DNA of 64,000 bases from Rhodococcus sp. HNM0569 (lineage in GTDB: Bacteria; Actinomycetota; Actinomycetes; Mycobacteriales; Mycobacteriaceae). The position numbers were made by a program, and so were the translations under genes. Numbering within the stretch: position 1 is the stretch's first letter; each line of letters begins with the position of its first letter. Of the stretch, positions 1-8,977 are shown piece after piece. Location: assembly GCF_012726205.1 (NCBI RefSeq), contig NZ_JAASAE010000007.1, positions 38,444 through 102,443 on the forward strand, in the 5' to 3' direction. The notes below the pieces were generated by a model, which was not told where the DNA came from, searched no databases, and saw only the letters and a program-made list of their open reading frames with translations.

Positions 1-113
1 GCCGCGATGAGCATGCGCAATGTGGCCGTCCGCAGCGTGTCCTTCGCCTTCATCGCCGCGGTCATGTCGGAACGAAGGCGTGCCTTGAGCGGCTGTTCGG
101 AAGAATCTGACAT
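1..113 (-). CDS. GatB/YqeY domain protein, 5' part only
   Basis: Reading leftwards from an ATG at 113, the frame stays open to the window edge and gives about 37 residues beginning MSDSSEQPLKARLRSDM, followed by AMKAKD and LRMLIA. This is the characteristic N-terminus of YqeY proteins (L..dm..AmKakd..rl..lRml.a), which resemble the C-terminal tRNA-binding part of GatB; their role in the cell is not well defined. The rest lies outside the window. It is divergent from the metallophosphoesterase gene with 66 bp between starts. Family assignment rests on a short segment but the motif is distinctive. Confidence 0.75.
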   Translation of the reverse strand, partial: MSDSSEQPLKARLRSDMTAAMKAKDTLRTATLRMLIA

Positions 114-179
114 GGTGCGAACGCTACGCGACCTCGTTCTCCGCCGGTATCGCGATCGCCCTTTCAGTATCGTGGAGGT

Positions 180-1151
180 GTGTCTGACGAGTTCCGTTCC
201 CTTCTCACCCGCTCCGCGATCGGCACGGCAGGCGCCGCTGCTCTCGGCATCGGCTACGCGACACTCATCGAGCGCAATGCGTTCGCGCTGCGTGAGGTGA
301 CGCTGCCGGTGCTCGAGCCCGGGGCGTCGACGCTGCGTGTGCTGCACCTGAGCGACCTGCACATGATGCCGAACCAGCGGCTCAAGCAGAACTGGCTTCG
401 CGAACTCGACAGCCTCGACCCGGACCTCGTGGTCAACACGGGCGACAACCTGTCGCACCCGAAGGCCGTGCCCGCGGTCGTGCAGTCGATGGGCAACCTG
501 CTGGCCCGCCCCGGACTGTTCGTGTTCGGCTCCAACGACTACTTCGGTCCGCGCCCGAAGAACCCGCTCAAGTACTTCCGCAAGAACCACAAGCGCGTGC
601 TCGGCGAAAGCCTGCCGTGGGGAGACCTGCGCGCCGCGTTCACCGAGCGCGGCTGGCTCGACGTGACGCACGTGCGCCGCGAACTCGAGGTCGCGGGTGT
701 GCGCATCGCGGCGGCGGGCGTCGACGACCCGCACCTGAAGCGCGACCGGTACGACACCGTCGCCGGGCGACCGAATCCGCTCGCGGACCTGCGGCTGGGC
801 ATCACGCACTCCCCCGAGCCCCGCGTGCTCGACCGGTTCGCCGACGACGGCTACGACCTCGTGTTGGCCGGCCACACGCACGGCGGCCAGCTGTGCCTGC
901 CGTTCTACGGCGCCCTCGTCACCAACTGCGACCTCGACCGCTCGCGCGTCAAGGGCCCGTCGCAGTGGGGCGAGCACATGAAGCTGCACGTGTCGGCGGG
1001 CGTCGGCACGTCGCCGTGGGCCCCCGCCCGGTTCTGCTGCCGCCCCGAGGCCACGCTGCTCACGCTCGTCGCCAGCAAGCGCAAGGACGACACGACCGAC
1101 GTCGTACGCGGTCGTCGTCGCCGTGCGCGGCGCACCGTTCTGCGCGGCTGA
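180..1151 (+). CDS. Membrane-anchored metallophosphoesterase
   Basis: A 323-residue calcineurin-like phosphoesterase. The metal-binding motifs are in the expected order: SDLH at residues 58-61, NTGDN at 86-90, GSND near 120, and GHTHGG at 231-236. An uncleaved hydrophobic segment (about residues 10-30) should anchor it to the membrane with the catalytic domain outside, as in the YkuE/YaeI-type enzymes; the substrate is unknown. The start is a GTG preceded by GGAGG. The tail (last 30 residues) is very Arg-rich. It sits between a divergent yqeY gene and tRNA-Pro, an arrangement familiar from mycobacteria and rhodococci. Confidence 0.88.
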   Translation: MSDEFRSLLTRSAIGTAGAAALGIGYATLIERNAFALREVTLPVLEPGASTLRVLHLSDLHMMPNQRLKQNWLRELDSLDPDLVVNTGDNLSHPKAVPAVVQSMGNLLARPGLFVFGSNDYFGPRPKNPLKYFRKNHKRVLGESLPWGDLRAAFTERGWLDVTHVRRELEVAGVRIAAAGVDDPHLKRDRYDTVAGRPNPLADLRLGITHSPEPRVLDRFADDGYDLVLAGHTHGGQLCLPFYGALVTNCDLDRSRVKGPSQWGEHMKLHVSAGVGTSPWAPARFCCRPEATLLTLVASKRKDDTTDVVRGRRRRARRTVLRG

Positions 1152-1224
1152 CCAGCCGATTTACTGGCAGGTCGAGTGGTGCTGTAAGCTGGCCGAGGTC
1201 CGATTGCAGACCGCAGTCCGGCCA

Positions 1225-1298
<74 letters not shown>

Positions 1299-1324
1299 CA
1301 GTATTGCTCGATGCATGTCGAGTT

Positions 1325-1360
1325 CAGTGAGCCCGACCGGTTTTCCGGTCGGGCTCACTG
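1325..1360. terminator. Perfect 16-bp hairpin after tRNA-Pro
   Basis: CAGTGAGCCCGACCGG (1325-1340) pairs perfectly with 1345-1360 across a TTTT loop. It lies between tRNA-Pro (+) and the 3' end of the WYL regulator (-), so it can terminate transcription from both sides. Confidence 0.85.
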
Positions 1361-1364
1361 GCTT

Positions 1365-2348
1365 TCAGCCATATTCGTGTGACGCCGCCGCATGCGCATA
1401 CCGGTCGGACAGCTCGGCAAGACAGCGCGCCAGGTCCGGTGAATCTTCGATCGCGAAATCGGCGTCGAGACGCGCGAGGACCGCCGCGATCGCGAGGATC
1501 GTCTGTCCGCCGACGACGGCCCGGCACGTCGAGTCGTCGAGCACGCTCAGCTCGCCCTCCGCGGGGGCGATGCGCTCCGCGACCACGTCCGCGGGCGCAT
1601 GGACGACGACCGTGGCCTGACGGTTCCACGTCCGAGTCGGAAGCAGCCGCGCGACGAAGTCCTCGAGGTCGCCGGGCAGCTCGCGTTCACGAAATCGCGG
1701 TCCGGTGGGCGTGCGCGGCACGATCCGTTCGACCGGGAACACACGCCACTCGTCGATGCCCAGGTCGTACCCGAACAGGTACCAACGATTGCCCCGGTTG
1801 ATCACCCGGTACGGCTCGATCTCACGACGGCCCGGTGCCGCGGCGGTGTCCTGGCGGTCGTGTTCGTCGAATCGGAGGCGTTCGCACCCTCGGCACAATT
1901 CGACGAGCATCGTGAGCAGGCGCGGATCGACGACCGGGGCCGGCTCGGCGAACGGCAGCGGGACGAGGAAGCGGTCGAGATTGCGCAGGCGGTGCCGCAC
2001 ACGTGCGGGGAGCAGCCGCTCGACTTTCGTGAGCGCCTGCAGCGACGTCTCCTCCATGCCGCCGATGATGCAGCTCATTCCACTGCGCAGCCCGATCGCG
2101 ACCGCAACGGCCTCGTCGGCGTCGAGCAGCAGCGGCGGGACGTCCGCGCCGCCGGCACCGAGCCGGTACCCACCTGCCCCACCGCGCGCCGCGGCCACCG
2201 AGTACCCCAGGTCCCGGAGACGTTCGATGTCGCCGCGGACGGTGCGCGGGCTGACCTCGAGCCGTTCGGCGAGCTCGGCGCCCGTCCACCGCCGTCGCCC
2301 CTGCAGCAGCGACAGCAAGGTCAGCACGCGTGCCGAACTCGACGTCAC
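1365..2348 (-). CDS. YafY/WYL-domain transcriptional regulator
   Basis: A 327-residue DeoR-type regulator. The N-terminal winged helix (about residues 5-60) contains AELAERLEVSPRTVRGDIERL, followed by a linker and a WYL-type ligand-binding domain (about 140-225, with NRWYLFGYDL and WRVFPVERI). WYL domains are thought to sense small ligands or nucleotides. The ATG at 2348 fits the usual N-terminus of the family. It is divergent from two methyltransferase genes starting at 2466, with about 117 bp between, so it probably controls them and itself. The ligand cannot be told from sequence. Confidence 0.85.
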   Translation of the reverse strand: MTSSSARVLTLLSLLQGRRRWTGAELAERLEVSPRTVRGDIERLRDLGYSVAAARGGAGGYRLGAGGADVPPLLLDADEAVAVAIGLRSGMSCIIGGMEETSLQALTKVERLLPARVRHRLRNLDRFLVPLPFAEPAPVVDPRLLTMLVELCRGCERLRFDEHDRQDTAAAPGRREIEPYRVINRGNRWYLFGYDLGIDEWRVFPVERIVPRTPTGPRFRERELPGDLEDFVARLLPTRTWNRQATVVVHAPADVVAERIAPAEGELSVLDDSTCRAVVGGQTILAIAAVLARLDADFAIEDSPDLARCLAELSDRYAHAAASHEYG

Positions 2349-2465
2349 GAATTCGAGGATGCCATGTGATGAGGAACACCCGCTGCCTAAACGCCTTTTA
2401 CGGTGGCTCGATCACCCCGCTGCGCCGGACGCCTCGCTGCCGGCGCCTCGACGAAAGGCCGACAT

Positions 2466-3254
2466 ATGCAGACCGAGTACGTGTTCGACACCGGGTCGGA
2501 TCCGGGACACGTCCAGGTGCAGTGCCTCAGCGACATGCTCGACGGCACGTCGACACGAATTCTCGACGACCTGGGCGTTCCACCGGGCGCGCGATGTCTC
2601 GACGCGGGTGCGGGGAACGGTTCGATCGCGCGGTGGCTCGCCGACCGAGTAGGGCCGACCGGGTCCGTGGCGGCCGTGGACATCGACACCACGCACCTCC
2701 CGCCGTCGAGCGGTGTCACGGTGCACGCACACGACGTCGACGACGGGCTGCCCGAACCCGGCCCGTTCGATGTCGTCCATGCGCGGCTGCTGCTGATGCA
2801 CCTCGCTCGCCGCCGCGACATCTTCGCCGAGTTCGCGCGCTCCCTCGCGCCGGGCGGGTGGCTCGTCGTGGGCGATGTCTCCCCTCGGCTGCCACACGCG
2901 GTCACCGCCGCCGACGCGGACGACCTCGCGCTGTTCGACCGGGTATTCGAGACGGCGATCGCGCACGCCGCGCCTGCGGTCGGCATGAATCTCGCATGGG
3001 CGCACTCGGTGCCACACGAGATGGCCGCCGTCGGCCTCACCGACGTCGGCAGTGCCGAGCACGCGTTCACCGACTCGGGCGGCGGTGCCGGACTTCGCTA
3101 CTACGGCAGCCTGCTGCAACAGGTCGCCCCCGTCCTCGTGTCGCACGGGCTCAGCGAAGCGGAGCTGGACCGCATGCAGGAACTGGTGGTCGACCCGCGG
3201 TTCAGCGCGTGGTCGTATCAGTTCGTGTTCACCTGGGGCCGCCGACCGGCGTGA
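2466..3254 (+). CDS. Class I SAM-dependent methyltransferase
   Basis: A 262-residue methyltransferase. Motif I is DAGAGNGSIARWL (about residues 45-57), followed by an acidic residue at the end of strand 2 (AVDID) and the motif FDVVHARLLLMHL further on. The ATG at 2466 has GAAAGG upstream; longer reading to 2403 has no ribosome site and would run into the promoter region. A second related methyltransferase follows after 25 bp, so the two look like an operon and possibly an old tandem duplication, divergent from a WYL regulator. The substrate is unknown; the fold is that of the UbiE/Methyltransf_25 group. Confidence 0.85.
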   Translation: MQTEYVFDTGSDPGHVQVQCLSDMLDGTSTRILDDLGVPPGARCLDAGAGNGSIARWLADRVGPTGSVAAVDIDTTHLPPSSGVTVHAHDVDDGLPEPGPFDVVHARLLLMHLARRRDIFAEFARSLAPGGWLVVGDVSPRLPHAVTAADADDLALFDRVFETAIAHAAPAVGMNLAWAHSVPHEMAAVGLTDVGSAEHAFTDSGGGAGLRYYGSLLQQVAPVLVSHGLSEAELDRMQELVVDPRFSAWSYQFVFTWGRRPA

Positions 3255-3279
3255 CTCCGACGCCACAGGAAGGAATCTC

Positions 3280-4089
3280 ATGTCGACCACCGAATACTTC
3301 GCCGACGACCGCCGGCTCGAACACGAACGCCTGATGAGCCAGAGCCGGGTGTTCGATCCTCTGACGCGACGGCTCTTCGACCAGGCCGGCCTGCACGAAG
3401 GCATGCGCGTGCTCGACCTCGGCAGCGGCGCGGGCAATGTCGCGCTGCTGGCGAGCGAATACGTCGGCCCGAGCGGCAGTGTCGTCGGCGTCGAACGCGA
3501 CCCGGAAGCCGTCGAACACGCGCAGGAGTGGTGCACGCTCAGCGGCATCGAGAACATCGAGTTCCGCACCGGTGACGTCCAGACGCTCGACAGTATGACG
3601 GAGCGGTTCGACGCGGTCGTGGGCCGCCTGATCCTGATGTACCTGCCCGATCCCGTGGACGCGCTGCGCCGTGCCGCATCGCTGCTGCGGCCCGACGGCA
3701 TCCTGTGCGTGCACGAAGCGGACATGACCGACTGGACCACCGCGGACAGCGAGCACTGGCACACGGCCCGCCGCTGGGTGCTCGACGCCTTCGAACGCGT
3801 GGGCACCAGGATCCGTATGGGGCCGTCGCTGTACTCGGCTTTCCTCGAAGCCGGTCTGCCCGAGCCGCGGATGACTCTCGAGGCCGAGGTCGGCGGCGGC
3901 GACCAGGCGCCGGTCTTCGGCTGGGCGAATGCGGTGATCGCGGCGGCCCCGTTGCTCGAACGGCTCGGGATCGCGACGGCCGAACAGGTGGACGCGGAGA
4001 CCCTCACCGCACGGCTGACCGACGACATGGTGGCGTGCAACGCGATCGTGTCGAGCCCGCTCATGTACGGGGCCTACTGCCGCGTGTGA
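3280..4089 (+). CDS. Class I SAM-dependent methyltransferase
   Basis: A 269-residue methyltransferase with motif I LDLGSGAGNVALLA (about residues 44-57), GVERD at the end of strand 2 and FDAVVGRLILMYL in the post-I region. The ATG at 3280 follows AGGAAGGA at good spacing. It is the second gene after the divergent WYL regulator and shares general layout with its upstream neighbour, including a tail of about 90 residues beyond the core fold. Small-molecule methylation is likely, but the substrate is not predictable. Confidence 0.85.
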   Translation: MSTTEYFADDRRLEHERLMSQSRVFDPLTRRLFDQAGLHEGMRVLDLGSGAGNVALLASEYVGPSGSVVGVERDPEAVEHAQEWCTLSGIENIEFRTGDVQTLDSMTERFDAVVGRLILMYLPDPVDALRRAASLLRPDGILCVHEADMTDWTTADSEHWHTARRWVLDAFERVGTRIRMGPSLYSAFLEAGLPEPRMTLEAEVGGGDQAPVFGWANAVIAAAPLLERLGIATAEQVDAETLTARLTDDMVACNAIVSSPLMYGAYCRV

Positions 4090-4111
4090 CTGCGGCCCTG
4101 CGGCGCAGCGT

Positions 4112-4918
4112 TCAGAGACCGTGCTTGCGCGCGGTGATCTTCTCGACGAGTTCGCGCGGAACGAGCCGCTGGAGCGCGAACACCACCGGCGCATTGCTGC
4201 CGACGGCGTAGAGCTGGCGCGGCTTGTCTGCTTCGATCGCCTTCAGGACGGTCCGGGCGACCTTGTCCGGCGAGATTCCGCCGCGCTCGTTGGCGTCGAG
4301 ATGCTCGATCATCGTGTCGTACTCGCGGGTGTAGGTGGACCCGTCGGCGCGATAGTGCGTGCGGCGGGTGCCGATACCGGTCGCGATCGACCCCGGTTCG
4401 ACGGTCGTGATCCGCACCCCGTAGGGCGATACCTCGCGGCGGGCGGCCGTCGCGAAACCACGCAGCGCCGCCTTCGCCGCCACATAGGACGACCGGTACG
4501 CGAGTGGGAAACTGCCGAGCATCGACCCGACCATCACGACGCGTCCGAACCCTCGGGCGCGCATGCCCGGCAGCACGAGCTGTGTGAGCCGCACGGCGCC
4601 GAACACGTTCGCCTGGAACAGCCTTTCGACGGCGTCCATCGGCAGCTCTTCGAAGGGACCGCTCTGGCTCTCGCCTGCGTTGTTGACCAGGACGTCGACG
4701 TCACCGACCCGTGCGACGCACGCTTCGATGCTCGCAGGATCGAGCAGGTCGAGTGCGACGAACTCGACGCCGGCGATCGCGGGTGCGCGGTCGGGATCGC
4801 GGCTCGTGCCGAAGACGCGGTAGCCGCGTCGTGCGAGCAGTGCTGCGACGGACGCGCCGATGCCCGACGACGCACCTGTGACGAGGGCTGTCCCGGGTGT
4901 GCGCGGATTCTGTGCCAT
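4112..4918 (-). CDS. Short-chain dehydrogenase/reductase
   Basis: A 268-residue classical SDR. It has the nucleotide motif TGASSGIG (about residues 15-22), NNAG (about 87-90), a catalytic Ser in the GSML stretch, and SSYVAAKAA carrying the Tyr-x-x-x-Lys pair. The region after strand 2 has Arg (TSRDPDR), which suggests NADP(H). It is convergent with the upstream methyltransferase pair and stands alone. The substrate is unknown; similar proteins are annotated as oxidoreductases of broad specificity. Confidence 0.88.
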   Translation of the reverse strand: MAQNPRTPGTALVTGASSGIGASVAALLARRGYRVFGTSRDPDRAPAIAGVEFVALDLLDPASIEACVARVGDVDVLVNNAGESQSGPFEELPMDAVERLFQANVFGAVRLTQLVLPGMRARGFGRVVMVGSMLGSFPLAYRSSYVAAKAALRGFATAARREVSPYGVRITTVEPGSIATGIGTRRTHYRADGSTYTREYDTMIEHLDANERGGISPDKVARTVLKAIEADKPRQLYAVGSNAPVVFALQRLVPRELVEKITARKHGL

Positions 4919-5011
4919 GACGACCCCTTCCCGACGCCGCCTGCGTGACGCTCACGCGGCGCTGCCGAAGTCTATCCGCACCACCTGGTGCATCACGAGG
5001 TGCGGAGGTTG

Positions 5012-5815
5012 CTACCGCGCGACCGGCGTGAACGCGTCGTAGATCGCCTGCGGCGCGCCGTCGATCGCGAGCACGCCGAGGGCGAACACCCCGAGGGTGA
5101 GGGCAGGCCCGAGCACGACCTTCTCGAACGGGCCGCCCGCCCGGATCGACAGGAAGTCGGGCAGTTTGATCTCCCACCAGCGTTCCTTGCCCCACGGCAC
5201 GAACGGCGCGAGGAAAGGCACGCCCTCCTTGGTGATCGCGTCGCCGATGCAGTGCACGACGCACCCGAGCGATACGGCGACGCCGAGCCCGGTGGAGCCG
5301 GCCTGCGTGGGATACCACTGCCAGGTGAGTGCCGCGGTGACCGCGGACAACAGCGAAACGACCAGCCAGCCCTTCTCTTTCGCGAACTCGCCGGCGAGCC
5401 CCCGCAGTGCGAGACCGATCGCGAAGAACAGCGTCGCGACGATGGCCGGTTTACCGAAATGCGCGACCGCGGCGGTGACGGCAGCACCGAGCCCGGCCGC
5501 GAACAGCGCGGTGTGGGTGAGCGTGCGGTGCCCGCCGCGACGCTTGCCGTCCTTCTTGCCCTTCGTGAGCCGGTAGTAGCCGAGCGATATCGCATCGACG
5601 AGGCGTGCGAACAGCTTGCTGACCGGTCCGAACGAGCGCGAGACGGTCGACTGTGCGGTATCGAGATCGGGAAGCAGTGCCGCGCCCGCGCACACCGCGG
5701 CGAAGGTGAACGTCTCGGCGGTGGACGTGGGTGCACCCCAATCGGGCGGCAGCACTTCCGCGACCACGAGCCCCACCGCGGCACCCGACATCGCGTGCGT
5801 CGGTCCCATCACCAT
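5012..5815 (-). CDS. YdjM-type membrane-bound metal-dependent hydrolase family protein
   Basis: A 267-residue integral membrane protein. The start is placed at the ATG at 5815 (MVMGPTHAMSG) because GGAGGG lies nine bases upstream; readings further upstream would overlap the next gene's 3' end. It has the pattern of the YdjM/LexA-binding-related family: an N-terminal THAMSG, LLPDLDTAQST, a central HRTLTHT and a later VHCIGDAITK, conserved His/Asp residues typical of this putative hydrolase family, between four to five membrane segments. The activity of these proteins is not established. Confidence 0.8.
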   Translation of the reverse strand: MVMGPTHAMSGAAVGLVVAEVLPPDWGAPTSTAETFTFAAVCAGAALLPDLDTAQSTVSRSFGPVSKLFARLVDAISLGYYRLTKGKKDGKRRGGHRTLTHTALFAAGLGAAVTAAVAHFGKPAIVATLFFAIGLALRGLAGEFAKEKGWLVVSLLSAVTAALTWQWYPTQAGSTGLGVAVSLGCVVHCIGDAITKEGVPFLAPFVPWGKERWWEIKLPDFLSIRAGGPFEKVVLGPALTLGVFALGVLAIDGAPQAIYDAFTPVAR

Positions 5816-5979
5816 GCGGGACTGCCCTCCGTCCCGGCCGTGCGCTGCTGGATCGGGACACAGGACTTCATGGAGGAGAACGCCTTTCGCCACGTCTTTT
5901 CGGACGCGAACGAATCTAGCAACGCCCTCCGACGCGGGGCGGCCCGGGCTGGGCGGTGCCGTTTCCGGCCCGGATCGAG

Positions 5980-6963
5980 TCAGCTCGAGGCGACCCGCAG
6001 CGCCTCGAGCAAGGGCACCGCGGCTTCCTCGAAGAACCTCTCCTGGTGGTCGCCGCCGATCTGCACGAGCGCGACGTCGGTGAAACCGGCCTCCCAGTAC
6101 GCGCTCACGGCCTCGACGATGCGATCGAGGTCGGGACCGCACGGAATCGTGTCCGCGACATCTTCCGGTCGTACGTATTGGGTTGCGGCAGCGAATCCTG
6201 CCGTCGTCGGTAGGTCCGCATTGACGGCCCAGCCGCCCGCGAACCAGCGGAACTGATCGTGCGCACGCGCGATCGCCGCATCCCGATCGGGATCCCAGCA
6301 GATCGGGATCTGCCCGACGGAGCGACCGGGCGGCTCACCCACACTGTTGCGCAACGACTTCCACGCGTCGACGAGCTCCTTCCTGGGCTCGGTCGCGATG
6401 AGGTCGTCCGCGATCGGGCCGAACCGTTCGACGCCCTGAGCGCCCGACATCGCCAGACCGATCGCGATCGGATCGTCGGGGACGTCCCACAATCGTGCCG
6501 AGTCGACGTCGAAGTGCCTGCCGCGAAACGTGAGCAGATCGCCCGTGAACAGTTCGCGCATGATCTCGACGGCTTCGACCAGCATGTCCTGCCGGGTGTC
6601 GACGGACGGCCACCCGCGGCCGACGACGTGCTCGTTGAGGCTCTCGCCGGAACCGAGACCGAGCGTGAAGCGGCCGTCCGCGAGGATCTGCATCGTCGCC
6701 GCCTTCTGCGCCACGATCACCGGGTGGTACCGCATCGTCGGGCACGTGACGTACGTGAACAGGTCCATGCGTTCGGTCGCATGCGCAACGGCGCCGAGCA
6801 CCGACCACGCGTACGGCGCATGCCCCTGCGCGGACAGCCACGGCGAATAGTGGTCGCTCGACACGGCGAAGTCGAACCCGGCGCGCTCGGCCGCGATCGC
6901 ATTGGCCACGAGCTCCTTCGGGCCGTTCTGCTCGGTCATGAGGGTGTAGCCGAAGCGAGTCAC
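5980..6963 (-). CDS. F420-dependent LLM-class oxidoreductase (G6PDH-related)
   Basis: A 327-residue luciferase-like TIM-barrel enzyme similar to the F420-dependent glucose-6-phosphate dehydrogenase-related family: VTRFGYTLM at the start, SSDHYSPW (about residues 40-47), ADGRFTLGLGSGESLNEHV (about 100-118) and VALVQIGGDHQERFFEE near the C-terminus. It would use the deazaflavin F420; the substrate is unknown. The start is a GTG at 6963 that overlaps the TGA of the upstream HAD phosphatase gene (GTGA), so the two genes are translationally coupled. Confidence 0.85.
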   Translation of the reverse strand: MTRFGYTLMTEQNGPKELVANAIAAERAGFDFAVSSDHYSPWLSAQGHAPYAWSVLGAVAHATERMDLFTYVTCPTMRYHPVIVAQKAATMQILADGRFTLGLGSGESLNEHVVGRGWPSVDTRQDMLVEAVEIMRELFTGDLLTFRGRHFDVDSARLWDVPDDPIAIGLAMSGAQGVERFGPIADDLIATEPRKELVDAWKSLRNSVGEPPGRSVGQIPICWDPDRDAAIARAHDQFRWFAGGWAVNADLPTTAGFAAATQYVRPEDVADTIPCGPDLDRIVEAVSAYWEAGFTDVALVQIGGDHQERFFEEAAVPLLEALRVASS

Positions 6964-7637
6964 TGGATCATCTCCCTGATCGGTGTCCGGTCGAGGTTCT
7001 CGAGCAGGTCGGCGGCGTCGTCGAACACGGCCGACGCGCCCGTCACGGTCAGTTCGTCGGCGCCGATGCCACCGCTGAGCACCCCCACCGCGGGCACACC
7101 CGCGCGAACCGCGGCGGCCATGTCGTAGACCGCGTCGCCCACCAGCACCGCCGCCGACGCGGCGACTCCCACCTTGCCGAGCGCGACGGCGACGAGTTCG
7201 GGGCGCGGCTTCGCGGTCTCCACGTCGGAGGCATTGGTGACGGCTGCGACGTGGGCGTCGACGTCGAGGACCTCGCGCAGGATCGCAAGTTCCTCCCGCG
7301 AGGACGACGACGCCAGGACCACCGCGACGCCTGCCTCGGCCAGATGCGCGACCAGATCGCGTGCGCCCGGGAGCGGTCGCAACCGCTGCGCGTGCTGCTC
7401 GTAGTAGGAGAGGTGCAGATCCTTCGCGCGGTCGCGGATCGCGTCGTCGGCGTCCGGCAGCAGGACCTCGAGCAGCCTGCTGCCGTCCATCCCGATCGCG
7501 CGGTGGACGAGCCATGCGGCGACGGGATGGTCGACGTCTTCGAAGGCCCGCGTCCACGCGTCCACGTGCTGGTAGTTGGAGTCGACAAGGGTGCCGTCGA
7601 TGTCGAAGAGCACTGCCGAGGACCACGACGTCGTCAT
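6960..7637 (-). CDS. HAD-superfamily hydrolase
   Basis: A 225-residue haloacid dehalogenase-like hydrolase of the beta-phosphoglucomutase/phosphoglycolate phosphatase subgroup. Motif I is FDIDGTLVDS (about residues 11-20), motif II VVLASSSSREE (about 105), motif III KPRP (about 142) and motif IV LVGDAVYDM (about 165). The helical cap follows motif I. Its TGA overlaps the GTG of the F420 enzyme, hence a two-gene operon. A small phosphorylated metabolite is the likely substrate; no better guess is possible. Confidence 0.87.
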   Translation of the reverse strand: MTTSWSSAVLFDIDGTLVDSNYQHVDAWTRAFEDVDHPVAAWLVHRAIGMDGSRLLEVLLPDADDAIRDRAKDLHLSYYEQHAQRLRPLPGARDLVAHLAEAGVAVVLASSSSREELAILREVLDVDAHVAAVTNASDVETAKPRPELVAVALGKVGVAASAAVLVGDAVYDMAAAVRAGVPAVGVLSGGIGADELTVTGASAVFDDAADLLENLDRTPIREMIQ

Positions 7638-7688
7638 CGGTTACACCTACCCCGCGTCGCCCGGCTGCTAAACCTGTAATTTGACCGC

Positions 7689-8279
7689 ATGCGCACACCG
7701 GGCCGTCGAGTCGTGGTCGCGATCGCGGCCGGGGCGGCGATCCTCGGGACCGGGGTCGTCGCGCTGCACGTCGCGCCCGAGCGGTACGTGCCCTGGGACA
7801 CCGCGCACCTCGATACGGCGGACGACACCGAGCTGACGCCCGTGCAGCGCCGTGTGGTCGAACTGGTCCGCACGGAGCATGCCGCACAACAGCCCGGCGA
7901 GTTCTACTCCGACGGCGCGGACGAGGACTGGTGCGCGAACTTCGTGAGCTGGGTGATGCGCGAGTCGGGTGCGCCGCTCGCCAACCCGAATTCGGGCGGG
8001 TGGCGCATCCCGGGCGTCTACACCTTGCAGGAGTTCTACGAAGCCACCGACCGTTTCGAGGCCGTCGACTCCGGCTACCGTCCCGCGGTGGGCGATGTCG
8101 TGCTGTACGAGAATTCGTGGTTCCTCGGTGTCGGCCAGCACACCAACATCGTCGTCGCGGTCGACGGCGACACCGTCACGACCGCCGGCGGCAACGAGTG
8201 GGATCGTGTGCGGCTGCACAATCTCGACTGGCGCGACGATTCCGCGGTCGTCGGGTTCGGCACGCTGGGCGGCGCGTGA
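7689..8279 (+). CDS. Secreted CHAP-domain protein
   Basis: A 196-residue protein with an N-terminal membrane or signal segment (about residues 8-28) and a CHAP-type cysteine peptidase/amidase core: DWCANFVSWVMRE carries the catalytic Cys (about residue 80), and GQHTNIVVAV the His (about 152), followed by GGNEW. CHAP domains cleave peptidoglycan peptides or amides, so a cell-wall role outside the membrane is probable. It is divergent from the HAD/F420 operon and followed by a strong hairpin. Confidence 0.82.
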   Translation: MRTPGRRVVVAIAAGAAILGTGVVALHVAPERYVPWDTAHLDTADDTELTPVQRRVVELVRTEHAAQQPGEFYSDGADEDWCANFVSWVMRESGAPLANPNSGGWRIPGVYTLQEFYEATDRFEAVDSGYRPAVGDVVLYENSWFLGVGQHTNIVVAVDGDTVTTAGGNEWDRVRLHNLDWRDDSAVVGFGTLGGA

Positions 8280-8299
8280 CCGCGCAACGCAACGCACAC

Positions 8300-8328
8300 G
8301 GCGCCCCCGCTCGGCGCGCGGGGGCGCC
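8300..8328. terminator. GC-rich hairpin between convergent genes
   Basis: GGCGCCCCCGC (8300-8310) pairs with GCGGGGGCGCC (8318-8328) over a 7-nt loop. It separates the CHAP gene (+) from the 3' end of dps (-), so it probably works in both directions. Confidence 0.7.
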
Positions 8329-8351
8329 CTGTGTTCGGCTCGTATCTGCGA

Positions 8352-8825
8352 TCAGGCGATCTGCGCCTGCCACATCCAGTGCAGCTGCTCGAGCCGCGCC
8401 GTGATGGTGATGAGCAGATCCTGGGTGACCGGATCGGCCGCTTCGGTGGAAGCGATGCGCTCGCGGAGACGCTCGATGACGGCACCGAGATTGCCCACGA
8501 TGGACGCGATGACCTCCGAGTCGGTGGTCCAGCCCTCGCCGAAGCCCTTGGTACCGGAGTCCTTCGCCACCGTACCCGCGCGGCCGTCCGGGCTGACACC
8601 GATCGCCGTGGCGCGCTCCGCCGCGTCGTCGGTGAATCCGCGAGCGGCACTGACGAGTTCGTCGAGCGCCAGGTGGACCGACCGGAAGTTGCGGCCTACG
8701 ACGTTCCAGTGCGCCTGCTTCGCGATGAGGGACAGATCGATCAGGTCGACGACGGTGGCTTGCAGAGCGTCACCGGCGGTCCTCTGCTGATCGGCGTTGA
8801 GAGTGCTGGTGATGGGGTTGCTCAT
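8352..8825 (-). CDS. dps: Dps family DNA-binding ferritin-like protein
   Basis: A 157-residue Dps protein. The intersubunit ferroxidase site is visible: KQAHWNVVG (His, about residue 39), then FRSVHLALDELV (His/Asp/Glu, about 48-59). Dps dodecamers oxidise and store iron with H2O2 and protect DNA. The ATG at 8825 follows AGGTAGGA. It lies 150 bp downstream of katA on the same strand, forming an oxidative-stress locus furA-katA-dps. The C-terminal tail is short and not Lys-rich, so strong DNA binding is uncertain. Confidence 0.9.
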   Translation of the reverse strand: MSNPITSTLNADQQRTAGDALQATVVDLIDLSLIAKQAHWNVVGRNFRSVHLALDELVSAARGFTDDAAERATAIGVSPDGRAGTVAKDSGTKGFGEGWTTDSEVIASIVGNLGAVIERLRERIASTEAADPVTQDLLITITARLEQLHWMWQAQIA

Positions 8826-8977
8826 TTTCCTACCTCGTTTCTCTAGAACGCAGCGCTTCTGTCGAACGCAGGCTCCGGGATCGGGTCGGCGTGATCGGCC
8901 CGATCCCTGCTGCCCCGAGCCTATTCGAGTTGCCGGTCGTCGTGGGGAGAAGCCGGCCCACGCTTCCGAGATCCGGC

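Noticed and set aside
7..300. Plus-strand open frame of 97 codons at the left edge
   Set aside because: It overlaps the YqeY gene on the opposite strand and the metallophosphoesterase start, and its Arg/Ser-rich product resembles a shadow frame.
5816..6142. Upstream extension of the membrane hydrolase-like protein
   Set aside because: It overlaps the F420 oxidoreductase 3' end and is Arg-rich; a good ribosome site precedes the ATG at 5815.
6964..7887. Fusion of the F420 oxidoreductase with an Arg-rich upstream part
   Set aside because: The extra part is antisense-frame coding of the HAD gene; a GTG start at 6963 with GTGA overlap explains the gene.
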